Both the position numbers and the translations under genes were made by a program. Under the pieces are notes generated by a model, which saw only the letters and a program-made list of their open reading frames with translations, did not search any database and was not told the DNA's origin. A stretch of DNA of 41,646 nt, taken from positions 1-41,646 of the forward strand of contig BCIG01000042.1 of assembly GCA_001599915.1 (NCBI GenBank), read 5' to 3'. Below, piece by piece: positions 23,105 through 33,010 of the stretch (position 1 is the stretch's first letter; every line of letters begins with the position of its first letter). This stretch comes from Symbiotaphrina buchneri (taxonomy: Eukaryota > Ascomycota > Symbiotaphrinales > Symbiotaphrinaceae).

Positions 23105-23793
23105 CTACTGGAGCGGCGCCGTGTACGTCTGCCCCTTCCAGGTCTCGCACATCTGACATTTGGTAACCCGTGGAGGGTTATCATAAGTGTGCACAGGGCA
23201 CCTCCATACTGCCGGCGCGGCGTCGGGAGCAGAGAACAACGTGGTGATATGGGGTTGCTGTTCCATAATTCAGTAAATCAGGCAGAAATATCAGATAATT
23301 CTCAACATACGCGCTGAAACGCCGCCCGGATGATTGCCCTGTCAGCAACCGTTACGCTCTCCAGGCCTATCAAATCTCGAGCCCGACCGGACAGATTCTC
23401 CGTCATGGTGTTGAGCTGTGATTCGGTCAGGCAATCCCTAAAGATCTGTTAATATGGTTATACAATTCTGTATAGAGGGAATTACTTACCAATGGTACCA
23501 TTGTGGGGCGGTGGTCAATGCATCGTTTTCAACAACCCCCCAACGGAGCGCTCCTCCAATTCTTCCAGAGCACGTCCTGCATACGGTGCGGCTGTTGGTC
23601 TGGCGCTCTGTTGATATTAACTCAGGGCCTTCAACTCTGGGACAGTCAACTGACGACACGGCGTACCCAGTTGGTGGATCGTTTCATGCGCGAGCATGAA
23701 AGCCCTGCTTCGATGGATGAAGGATGAGGGAGACAGGGAAAGTCGAGGACTTTTGGCCCGGGGCGGAGTTAGCTCAATTATTAGTTCAGCCAT
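23105..23793 (-). CDS. Small PARP-type zinc finger protein with a RanBP2-like second finger
   Basis: Exons 23793-23667, 23607-23490, 23437-23311, 23257-23105, with introns of 59, 52 and 53 nt; 174 residues. The first finger has C52-x2-C55, then IGGALRWGVV, and W79-Y-H81-W-D-C84. This is the CCHC pattern and aromatic frame of zf-PARP, a fold that binds DNA breaks in PARP-1 and DNA ligase III. The C-terminus has W142-x-C144-x2-H147-x3-N151-x6-C158-x2-C161. This follows the RanBP2-type finger consensus exactly except that the second cysteine is histidine. A helical linker (LTESQLNTMTENLSGRARDL) separates them. No ADP-ribosyl transferase domain is present. Intron 1 was chosen because it alone gives a correct frame from the ATG; the other junctions are strong (GTAAGT, GTATGT). 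Likely nuclear; function unknown. Confidence 0.72.
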
Positions 23794-24110
23794 ATTTGGT
23801 TTGATGTCAGCGGTATCAATTAGCAGCTATTCAGGGGCGGAGCAGGCTCAAAAGCTGTCGCTTCCAAAATTGACCTAAGTTGCCATACAACTTGCTGCCT
23901 GCGGAAGCCACATGAAATCTGAATCTTGGAGCTGCGACCGGTTTCGACAATACTCAACATCCTTTTCGGTGCCGACTTCCTCCAGCGTCTCGATAACCGC
24001 CTGGATCTCTTCTCTGGATTCTGATCGTATACCTTGCGTAGTATACGACTTCCCATCTTTTTGCGCAAATTTTCGTGCCAGCCAAGATCGAAGTCATCCC
24101 TGCTGGGAGT
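23794..24110 (-). other. Open coding-like exon of an unassigned gene or relic
   Basis: From about 24097 to 23877 on the minus strand the frame is open and protein-like, with GKSYTTQGIRSESREEIQAV then IETLEEVGTEKDVEYC, ending at a stop about 85 nt before the PARP-finger gene starts. It may be the last exon of a gene whose earlier exons include the histone-like fragment upstream, but no clean splice connects them. Family not recognised. Confidence 0.35.
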
Positions 24111-24257
24111 GATGGTGGCGTTGATGGCCGCTCCTTTCTGTGGTCAGCACTGGGCTTTAGGAGAGATTTTAGTGACGGAAGATACTCACCGGCCGGCCGC
24201 ACAATACAGTTGGCGGATTGTACGGGAAAGGTATGTATATGTAGATCATATATACCA

Positions 24258-24277
24258 ATATATATATATATATATAT
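24258..24277. repeat. (TA)n microsatellite
   Basis: About ten uninterrupted TA dinucleotides, flanked by further ATA/TAT-rich sequence from 24235 to 24300. Confidence 0.9.
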
Positions 24278-24344
24278 GGAGATATACGTATATACGACGT
24301 CATGCAGGGCGAAGCGAACATCAGCCAGAGTGCCACCACAGCAG

Positions 24345-24771
24345 GAGTAGTTCCGTGGTGTTCTGATACTTGTCGATCTCCTTCAGCGCGGCAGCTATAA
24401 ATGCATTACTCATCTACATTACCAGTAAGACTATAGGAGGACTTACTACCAGCGGGCATCCTATACGGCTTGCGAGGTTTGCGAGGCTTAGGTTCGTCAA
24501 AGGTGCTAGTGCCGCGCGTCTCTGCCTGGTTCTTGCGGACGGTCTACTGTCGCAGCTCCTTCTTGTAGTCTTCAAGCTGCTCCTTTGCTGGCGCCGGCTT
24601 GCCGACCAATGTGAGCTTCGTCTTAACCGGAAGTATGGAAGGGAGGCCATTCCACATATCCCCAAACAACGGCTCGATCTGTGCGAGAACGTGCGGAGGC
24701 AGTAAGTCAATCGAAAATTCGTAGGTGTAACTGCTCCGGTTGGTAGGATGTGACCACCCGGGAGGTAGCAA
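24345..24771 (-). pseudogene. Diverged histone-H3-like fragment with one intron
   Basis: A basic tail (EPKPRKPRKPYRM) leads into a segment matching the start of the histone fold of H3. Across an intron at 24446-24395 (donor GTAAGTCC, 52 nt) the protein reads PAGTAALKEIDKYQNTTELL. Canonical H3 has [20 protein letters not shown] at the same place, 12 of 20 identical with no gap. The match stops there: the following LPFQRLVREI helix is not found. The open frame upstream (24771-24549, with FSIDLLPPHVLAQIEPLFGD) is in the same frame but separated from the basic tail by a stop. Probably a relic or part of a very diverged H3 variant rather than a working histone. Confidence 0.45.
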
Positions 24772-25645
24772 GGAACGATAAGTTAATTAAAGCAAGGTTG
24801 AATTGTGAACTATCACTAGAGAGAAAAGCTAGCGTCCGCGGTGCGACCGCAATTAAATCATTCTCGAGTAGACTCCATATATATCATTCAATATGGGCCA
24901 GCACAGAACCATGCCAGAACGAGCGGGAGCAGCCTACTTTTATATCTATAGGTTGAAGTTTGTTACAGCTGTGTGTCAGAGGTGACTGTAGTGACTCACA
25001 CAGAAAGAGGGGTAGGAAGCAAACAACGCCCATGATTCACCGGAAGCAACACGGGAAACGTGTTCCTCATCAAGCTGTCATTGGCCTTTTGGTCAAAATC
25101 ATTGATTGTCCCGTCTGGAAGCTGTTTATTTCACCTGTAATCTCATTGGCCCGAGTGTATCCGTCCATGTAGCCATAACCCGCCTAGTCCTTCCTGCCAG
25201 GATCGCCAAGCTTCGCGTGGCGCCGGAGATACACCAGCCAAACGGCAGGCACGGAGGGAAACGGCAGCAAATTTTGCGGTCCACTTAGCTAACACTTACG
25301 CATTTCAAACGCCCCTGATTGGCCCCCTTTAACATCCGACGCAACTGACAGGCCACTTTGGGGAATTCCAGCTGTACCCGACCAAGGTCTCCCTTAAGTT
25401 TGTATGGCTAAGCTGCCTCGGCCTCTACTCCGTGAGGAAGCTCTTACTTAATTTTCGACCGTGTCACACCACCCCTGGTCCAACATCGCCTTCTGCTGCT
25501 TCCCCGGATTGTTGCAACTCCGCGGACCTCATTTGGCAGGAGAATAAAAAGATCCTGCAGCGTCGCCCATGATGGCTCTCATCAGCCCTCAATCCAAGCC
25601 TGCAATCAAAGGACTCCACTGCCCTACCCATCATCGGATCAAGCA
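24772..25645. other. Intergenic, including flavohemoglobin promoter
   Basis: About 870 bp between the histone-like fragment and the flavohemoglobin gene. CCTCGGCC-type GC blocks and a pyrimidine-rich stretch lie near 25410-25520. No convincing coding frame was found on either strand. Confidence 0.45.
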
Positions 25646-26938
25646 ATGTTCGCGCGCACCTTCCTCCGCCAGCAAACCACCCTCCGCTCCACCACGCGCC
25701 TCTTCCACTCCACGCCCATGGCGCCGCAACTCTCACAGAAGCACATCGACATCGTGAAATCCACCGCGCCGGTGCTGCAAGAACACGGCGTGGCCATCAC
25801 CACACACTTCTACAAACGTATGCTAAACAACCATCCGGAGCTACGGAACATCTTCAACAGCGCGCACCAAGCGACGGGCGCACAGCCCGCCGCGCTCGCG
25901 CACAGCGTGTGGGCGTACGCCAGCAACATCGACAACCTCGGCGCGCTGGGCGCGGCCGTGTCGCGCATCGGCCACAAGCACGCTAGCTTGGGCATCAAGC
26001 CGGAGATGTACGATATCGTGGGTGAGAATTTGCTGGCGTCCCTGGGCGAGGTCCTGGGTGAGGCGGTTACGCCCGAGATTGTGGAGGCGTGGACGGCCGC
26101 GTATAAGCAGCTGGCGGATATTTTTATTGCGTTTGAGGAGGGCCTGTATGAGCAGGCCCGCCACACGCCAGGGGGATGGAATGGCTGGCGCAAGTTCGTG
26201 GTTACGAAGAAAGTCCCCGAGAGCGATGAGATTATTTCGTTTTACCTCTCCCCCGCGGACGGGCAGGCGCTGCCGGCGTACAAGCCCGGGCAATTCATTA
26301 GCATCCGCCAGTGGGTTCCCGAGCTGGGATGCTACCAACCGCGACAATACAGCCTCTCCGACAGCGCCGACGGATCCCACTTCCGCATCTCGGTCAAAAA
26401 GGAAGTTGCGCTGGGGGAACTGCACCCGGCCGGGCGGATCAGCAACGTCCTTCACGCGCAAGTGCCCGAGGGCGCCGAGATCGACGTCAGCATGCCGTAC
26501 GGGGACTTCACACTGGACGTCAACGCCACAACACCCGTCGTGCTGGTCAGCGGGGGCGTAGGACTCACACCCATGATGGCAATGCTCAAAACCCTCGTCG
26601 AGCAGTCTCCCACGCGCGCCGTGCGCTTCGTGCACGCGGTGCGGAACGGGCGCGCGCATGCGATGAAGGAGTACCTGGCGCAGCTGGTGCACGAGAATCC
26701 GCAGGTGGAGAAGCTGGTGTTTTATGAGGATGTGGGAGAGGGGGATCGGAGGGGTGTGGATTATGATTTTCAGGGCAGGATTGAGTTGGAGAAGATTAGG
26801 GAGAGGGTTTTGTTGGAGGACGCGGATTATTATCTTTGTGGGCCCGTGCCGTTCATGAAGGCCCAGCAGAGGGGGTTGGAGGAGTTGGGTGTCAAGCCGG
26901 AGAAGATCCATTCGGAGGTTTTTGGGTCGGGGTCTTAA
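25646..26938 (+). CDS. Flavohemoglobin (nitric oxide dioxygenase), probable mitochondrial form
   Basis: Converts NO and O2 to nitrate using NAD(P)H; protects against nitrosative stress. Single exon, 430 residues, about 25 longer than cytosolic flavohemoglobins. The extra N-terminus MFARTFLRQQTTLRSTTRLF is rich in Arg, Ser and Thr with no acidic residue, like a mitochondrial presequence. A second ATG at 25718 (MAPQLSQKHID) sits where cytosolic homologues start. The globin domain holds GHKHASLGIKPEMYDIVGEN with the proximal haem histidine. The reductase part has PRQYSLSDSAD (FAD, RxYS), VSGGVGLTPMMAM (NADPH) and YYLCGPVPFMKAQ. All domains are intact. Aspergilli are known to have cytosolic and mitochondrial copies; this one fits the mitochondrial type, but targeting is a prediction. 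Confidence 0.94.
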   Translation: MFARTFLRQQTTLRSTTRLFHSTPMAPQLSQKHIDIVKSTAPVLQEHGVAITTHFYKRMLNNHPELRNIFNSAHQATGAQPAALAHSVWAYASNIDNLGALGAAVSRIGHKHASLGIKPEMYDIVGENLLASLGEVLGEAVTPEIVEAWTAAYKQLADIFIAFEEGLYEQARHTPGGWNGWRKFVVTKKVPESDEIISFYLSPADGQALPAYKPGQFISIRQWVPELGCYQPRQYSLSDSADGSHFRISVKKEVALGELHPAGRISNVLHAQVPEGAEIDVSMPYGDFTLDVNATTPVVLVSGGVGLTPMMAMLKTLVEQSPTRAVRFVHAVRNGRAHAMKEYLAQLVHENPQVEKLVFYEDVGEGDRRGVDYDFQGRIELEKIRERVLLEDADYYLCGPVPFMKAQQRGLEELGVKPEKIHSEVFGSGS

Positions 26939-27199
26939 GTGAGGATGCGGAGTATGTTTGTGTTTTGGATTCATGGCGGGCGCATCGGGGGAATACTGTA
27001 CAGTATTTTATGAAGGTTACTCGATACGGTTGGCCGAGGGATACTATCCATCCAATACCCTAACAGAGGATTGGCATGTCTATACGGTTGGGCTCCAATA
27101 CCACGGCCGACTCAACGGAATCGGTGTCATTCGGTAGTATCATAATGGTAATTGAGCTCTAAGATTATCTCCGATAAGATGTACCCCAATAGATGCATC

Positions 27200-28844
27200 T
27201 TATTGCCTTCCCTTGACTTTTTCCAGCACTTCCTGCCACAGATTCCTGCACGCCTTATCATGAATACTCTCAATCCAAAAGAACTCTTTCAACACAAGCT
27301 TGACCTCTTCCCAGCATTCCAGTTTCAGCCTCCTCGCTGTGTCTAAAATCTCAGCCCGAAACCAGTCCTGGCTCTCTGGCTCCGCGACCAGAGCGCCCAT
27401 GAAAAGAAGCCATAACGGGAGCGCGGCACCATCATCCCCTGCACAACCCTTTGCTCGTTCCAAGGCAGCCTTGAACCTTGCCGTGAGGATCGTATATCTG
27501 ACCTTCCCATACGGGAACTGCAGGAAGACTCTCGTCAGCCATATCAGAATGCCCAGCCGGAAGGCCTCTTGGAGTCTATTCATTGCCTCACACGGCTCAT
27601 CCACGAACGGCAGCCACAGTAAGCGATACTGGATCGAGAGCAGGATTTCCTGGAACAAAACAGGCTCGATCTTCATATCCGTCGCGTGGGCGAGATTAAT
27701 AGCGTGATTCGTGCTGCGGACATCGTGCAGGATGTTGACGAAGCGAGCGTCGAAGGTGCGGCTGAGACGTTGGAGGGTGGGACTGAAGGAGGGGTTCCCG
27801 CTCTCGAGGTTGGGGAGGAAGCGCTCCCAGTGCATCTGGCCCCGGAAGAAGTGTGGTGCTGAGACGGTGTTGACGGCGTGGGTGATGTCCGCTCTGAGGG
27901 CTGCGTTAGTGCATACTGGATAGGAGGTACCAGGGGTGGAAGAACGTACCGGCATATCTTCTGTTGTAAGGGGCGGTTGTCCTTGAATGCGATTAAGCCT
28001 CCCCTGAGCGCGACGATGCGCTCCAGCCCATTAACATGGACCTCTGCTGCTGCGAAGTTCTCCGTGAGTGACTGCGACGATGGTCAGCTTCGGAGATATA
28101 TGATCCACCAATTAAATGCAACTGACAGCAGACAATGTCAGAGCCACGATGACTCCAATAGTCTCATCCAAGAGCGCAAGTCTCTGGTCCTCCAACCGCT
28201 TATGTATCAACCGCAAAGTCTCGCTCAAGTGCAATGCTGCGTCCGGGCTGTCGTCGGTGCCACGGAGGAGTCTCTTGAAGGCCGCCGAGCAGAACAGCAC
28301 CGAGTGGAAGTACGCGAGATCGGTACACGCGAATCGGAACCAGATTGTTTTCGTTGGGTCTTCTTTTAGACAGTGTTCCAGCGGATACATTGCGCTTCCT
28401 ATGACGGAGAAATCTTCGTCGTGTAGCGTCAGATCCTGACCAGGGGACATGGAATCTTTCGTATAGTGGAAGGCGCTTACAGTTGTGGACCAGTCCTTGC
28501 ATGTACGGCTGCAGCTGTTCCGGGAACGTAAAGTAAGAAAACATATTCCCCAGAGGCTTCGGTATCGTCACCGAAGACCCAGAAGCCGGCGCTCCCACAG
28601 CGTCTTTGCAGTCCCTCCCATCTCGCCGAGCTGTGAGCGCCGACTCAATCCACGATCGATCATGAAGATGACCGGTCTTCTTCTTTCGACGAGCCTGTGA
28701 CCGGATATGCTTGCGGACCTCTGGTGCCGCGGCAACCGCAAGATTGTTCTCGATGAACGTGAAGCGCTGGATGCCTTTTCCTGGCTGCTTGCTCCGTGTC
28801 CGACCCGGCTGCCGCTGGATAAGCGGGAGGGTCTCGCTTTTCAT
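27200..28844 (-). CDS. Fungal_trans_2-type regulatory protein without zinc cluster
   Basis: Exons 28844-28491, 28435-28127, 28071-27950, 27893-27200, with introns of 55, 55, 55 and 56 nt; 492 residues. The N-terminus IQRFTFIENN followed by APEVRKHIRSQARRKKK is the motif that opens many fungal proteins of this type. The body has PTKTIWFRFACTDLAYFHSV, FAAAEVHVNGLERIVALRGG across the second splice, and ICRADITHAVN across the third. No Cys6 zinc cluster is seen. The first splice uses a weak donor (GTCCAC). The skipped sequence has a plausible reading in the downstream frame (AFHYTKDS), so a 1-nt frameshift there instead of an intron cannot be excluded. Function inferred as regulatory from family only. 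Confidence 0.75.
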
Positions 28845-29528
28845 AGTGATCTCCGGACGCCAAGGCTCCTTGCCTTCCTACAAAGGTTATTGGGACGCAG
28901 TGGGAGAGGTTATGGGTGACGTCTTCCGTTGTGGATTGCGGAAGGCCTTAATGAAGGAGCGCGTATTAAGTTTGATTAAGGAGAGAGACTCTAGAACCGG
29001 ATGGTCAATCATGCCGTCTCCGCGTAATATTATGGGAGTGTCGTCTAGGGGAGGCTTTGCCACGGAAACTTTCGCTGCGCGAGGTTTAGTCCCTCGTCGC
29101 GCCAAGGGATCTTGTTTCCCAACCGTGGTTAGAGCGATTGAAGGCAAATCGGTCCTAGTTGCCGAGTGGACATTTTCTAGATTTTTATTGTCGAGCTTGA
29201 AATATATACAGGGATGGAGCTTTATACGTCCGCCTCAACGGACGATCGGAGTCCAGAGTCATGCCGGCCCTCATTCTGCCAAGCATTGTTGCTGTCCTGA
29301 TTCATACCAGGATCATGGATGGATGCTGGACTGATGACAGGTAGTATTCGGATTCGGGACTCATATAAAAGAACCCAACAGCATTTTCGTCCATGGATAA
29401 ATCGCAAATAAATCCCAAAAGTTCTTTGGGTCCCTAGTAATACTTCTGCGCCCAGATATCCGTGCTATTTGCACCACCAGCAACTCATAAAATAAGTGTA
29501 CACTTCTCTGCAGAACATCAATAGGCAG
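28845..29528. other. Divergent intergenic region, no gene
   Basis: About 680 bp between divergent starts of the Fungal_trans_2 gene and the SDR. The plus-strand frame from 28711 to 29334 overlaps the gene on the opposite strand and has no family character. No gene is called. Confidence 0.45.
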
Positions 29529-30620
29529 ATGGCAAAACCAGGAACTGAAAATGGCCTCTCACCGGCCTGCGAAGCTTCACAGCTGCACTTTCTCTACCGA
29601 CAGTTCTTCGTCAGTATCCCTCCCGTCTCCCCAAAGTCCGTCAACCTCAAGGGCCAAACTGCAATCGTCACCGGCAGCAACACCGGTCTCGGCCTCGAAG
29701 CATCCCGGCAGCTCCTAGGTCTTGGACTCAGCCATCTAATCCTAGCAGTACGTGAGGAGCGCAAGGGAGAAGCCGCCAGGGCCGACCTGAGTCGCGGCGC
29801 GTCCGATGCGAAGATTGAAGTTTGGAAGCTGGACATGGTCAACTATGCTTCAGTCCAAGCCTTTGCGGAGCGTTGCAAGACTTTGGAAAGGATCGATGTG
29901 GTCATCCTGAACGCCGGCCTCATGAAATTGGCTTTTGAGAAATGCGCAACGACAGGCCACGAGGTGACCGTGCAGGTCAACTACCTCTCCACAGCCCTGC
30001 TAACCATCTTGCTTCTCCCGGTACTCCGAGAGAAGGCCAAAGGCGCGCAGTCGCCCCGGCTTGTCATCGTCAACTCCGACACCGCGGCATGGGCCAAATT
30101 TAAAGAACGAAGCGGGAGGAGCATCCTCGCCACACTGGACGATCCCAAATACTTCGACATGGCGGACCGGTATTGGACGTCGAAGCTGCTGGGCCAGTTA
30201 TTCCTCGTCCGATTGACGGAGCGCATCCCGTCGTCAGTCGCTGTCGTCAACTGGATGACGCCGGGTTTCTGCTATGGCTCTAGGCTGGGCCGTGACGCGC
30301 ATGGGGTCCTGGGAGCTATTCTTGCGGCGTCGCAGCGCACGCTGGGAAGATCGACGAGTGTGGGCGCGAGGACGTTGGTTGATGCGGCGGTGCTGCATGG
30401 AGTGGAGACGCATGGCAAGTATCTTGGTGATTGTAAGATCAAACCGTAAGTGCATGACGTAGACTTCCAATATGACCTTCTGCTGATTTGGAAAAATAGT
30501 ATGGCTGAATTGGTATATACGGCGGAGGGACGCCGTCTCTCGGAGAAGCTATGGGCGGAGACAATGGATGAGCTGGCGTTTGCGGGTGTACAGGGCATCG
30601 TTGACCAATTGGCCAAGTAG
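29529..30620 (+). CDS. Short-chain dehydrogenase/reductase
   Basis: NAD(P)-dependent oxidoreductase of the SDR superfamily. Exons 29529-30445 and 30500-30620, with a 54-nt intron (donor GTAAGTG); 345 residues. The cofactor motif TGSNTGLG follows GQTAIVTG, and LILAVREERKGEAAR is the usual second strand with charged residues. NAG is present as VILNAGLM; the active-site serine is in IVNSDTAAW and the catalytic pair in YWTSK. The start is ATG 29529; an upstream in-frame non-ATG extension was ignored. The final exon ends VQGIVDQLAK. The substrate is unknown and no pathway neighbour explains it. Confidence 0.92.
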
Positions 30621-31342
30621 GGGTTTCCGTTGCGTGGTTCTGGGATCATATCGCTTTTGGGGTTTTGTACTTTGGAAGTAGTGAATATTCTAGCTCAACA
30701 TAAGGACAGATTTATAGCACATATGTTGAAAATAATCAATCTTTCTTGTATTGGACGCACCTGGAAGCGTCAAGTTTGGGGAACCTTATTCCGAGGAAGA
30801 TGAACCTTTCAGCCCAGATCAAGATCCGGATCCGTTATACATCGACTTTTGAATGTGGAAATACCCGGTTCTCTGCATAGTAATGGGACGTTACTTCGTT
30901 CATTCTGCCACTGCCGAACTGTCTGTCGGCGCGGCGGCGCCGTCTTCCAAGCCACTGGAAATTAATGTACATTTGCCGAGGACGGCAGTTAGATGTTGCT
31001 TTTGAACTGCCTTTCTGAGTCTAGGCCGTGAGGCCATCGCGGCAGACCAGTCCAGCAGGCAAAATGCCGCGGCCAAACGCCGAGTGTGTGGAGAGCGGGC
31101 TCCCCCGCATTTAGACTCCCGCAGCCATCCAGCCAGCGGGGTTATTCTCCGATCCCTGTCACTCTGGCGGGAAGCCTCAATAAGTCTTCGGGTATTTTAC
31201 GGAGGACATCGTTTTGATTATTGTGGGGTAATGGACATCTCTTCGGTCAATATGCATATAAATATGGCGGACATCGTTCCTGGAGATCGGCATTCTTGCT
31301 CCCAGAAGCCCATAATCACAATCCCGCCGTCGATTCCAGAAA
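30621..31342. other. Intergenic, no gene seen
   Basis: About 720 bp holding the SDR 3' UTR and the promoter of the GH93 gene. No coding frame with family character was found. Confidence 0.45.
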
Positions 31343-32531
31343 ATGTGGTTCGGATCTTGGACCCTCGTGTCCTACCTCCTCCCTCTCGCATCAAGCGCCG
31401 TGCTTCCAATCCTCGATCCCACCTTCACCGACGTAACCATCTTCACCCCTCCGCCAGACTACACCAGCCCGGGCGTCCTCTACGCACGGACCGCGCTGCT
31501 CTTCAACGGGGACCTGCTCGCCACCTGGGAGAACTACTCGCCCGAGCCGCCTCTAGTCTACTACCCGATCTACAAATCCACGGTCGGCGGACAAACATGG
31601 GCAGACATCTCCAACGTCACGGACCAAGTCAATGGGTGGGGCATGCGGTACCAGCCTTTTCTATACGTGCTGCCGGCACCTATCGGGGGCTTCCCTGCAG
31701 GCACGATCCTGTGCGCGGGGAATAGCATACCGACGGACCTCAGCGCCACGCAGCTCGACCTGTATGCCAGCACGGACGAGGGGTATAGCTGGAAGTTTGT
31801 GAGTCATATTGCGAGCGGGGGAGAGGCGGTGCCGGATGACGGGTTGACGCCCGTGTGGGAGCCGTTTCTGGCGTTGTATGAGGGCAAGATGGTGGTGTAT
31901 TATTCCGACCAGAGGGATCCGGCGCATGGCCAGAAGTTGGTGCATCAGGTGTCTGCGGATTTGAGGACGTGGGATCCGCCTGTGGACGATGTTGCATACG
32001 CAGAGTACGTTATCCACTGCCCTCACCATATGGTTCCTATGTGCTGAGACTGTTCGCAGTTACTACGCCCGTCCAGGGATGACGACCGTGACCCAGCTCC
32101 CCAACGGGCAATGGATGACGACGTACGAATACGGCGGAGCGCCCGGTTTCGTCAACTACTCCTTCCCCGTCTACTACCGGATCAACTCGAGCCCTCTGGA
32201 CTTCAATTCCAGCGTCGGCCATCAACTAATTGCCACCGACGGCACGCAGCCGCAGTCCTCGCCGTACATCACCTGGTCCCTGGTTGGTGGTCTCAGCGGT
32301 AGTATCGTAGTCAGCTGCGGCACCTACTCGGATATTTTCGTAAACAAGGAACTGGGCGCTACGAATGCGTGGGAGAGAGTGCCCACGCCGGAGAGCACGA
32401 GTTATTCGAGAAGTTTGAGGGTCATGGTCAATCCGAATCATCTGTTGATTATGGGAGCGGGGCTGCTGCCGCCGAGTACGAATAATTCGGTGACGGTCAG
32501 TGTGGTGAAATTGGACGAATGGCTACCGTGA
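31343..32531 (+). CDS. Secreted GH93-like exo-1,5-alpha-L-arabinanase
   Basis: GH93 enzymes release arabinobiose from the non-reducing end of arabinan in plant pectin. Exons 31343-32004 and 32060-32531, with a 55-nt intron (donor GTACGT); 377 residues. The first about 19 residues (MWFGSWTLVSYLLPLASSA) form a clear secretion signal. The body is of the sialidase-like beta-propeller type, with an Asp-box-like STDEGYSWKF, VWEPFLALYEGKMVVYYSDQ, and YARPGMTTVTQLPNGQWMTT after the splice. Several N-x-S/T sites are present. The assignment to GH93 rather than another propeller glycosidase rests on recognised motifs, not a search. Confidence 0.88.
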
Positions 32532-33010
32532 ACCATTAAATATTCGATTCGAATGATAAATACATGAATTGTATCTCGTTACTAAACAACTAAAGATAAA
32601 TCGTGATGGAATGGCAAATTACCCTCTAGCACATAGCTGTGCTAGGTCTAGCCCATAGCTGTGCTAGGTCTAGCCCCTCGACGGTTGTCCAATGCTGCAT
32701 CCCACGGGGTTAAGTCTAAATCACGCCACTTGACGCCAAACCCCGGCGAGCACGGCGACGGGAAGCGGATTAGTAAACCAACCACCAGAAACATCCGTCG
32801 CCAGAGCGGAGCCCAGAAGCCACCATGACAATGGAAACGGCTAATGATGCATGGCGATTCTTTTGGCTCATGCGAGAGTTAGTTGGGCCATGGCCGCAGT
32901 CACATATAATCCCGCCTTTCTCCCCTTCCACTGAACGTCCCAAAACCTCCACAGCTCTACATTATATTCTCAACTGACATACTTGGTCCGCGAATGAACC
33001 CGCCGTCAAA
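32532..33010. other. Intergenic with a short tandem duplication
   Basis: About 480 bp. Apart from the 22-bp duplication at 32632-32675, it carries the promoter of the gene at 33011. No coding signal was seen. Confidence 0.45.
32632..32675. repeat. Perfect tandem duplication, 2 x 22 bp
   Basis: Two exact head-to-tail copies of a 22-bp unit beginning CATAGCTGTGC and ending GGTCTAGCC. The unit contains CTAG twice. It lies between the GH93 gene and the flavoprotein gene. Confidence 0.95.

Noticed and set aside
24062-24150. C-terminal histone H3 similarity (AINATITP versus AIHAKRVTI)
   Set aside because: The match is short, needs gaps, and a different frame over the same bases gives a more coherent protein; not strong enough to extend the H3-like call.
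28711-29334. Plus-strand open frame of 207 codons
   Set aside because: It begins antisense to the first exon of the Fungal_trans_2 gene and shows no family features.
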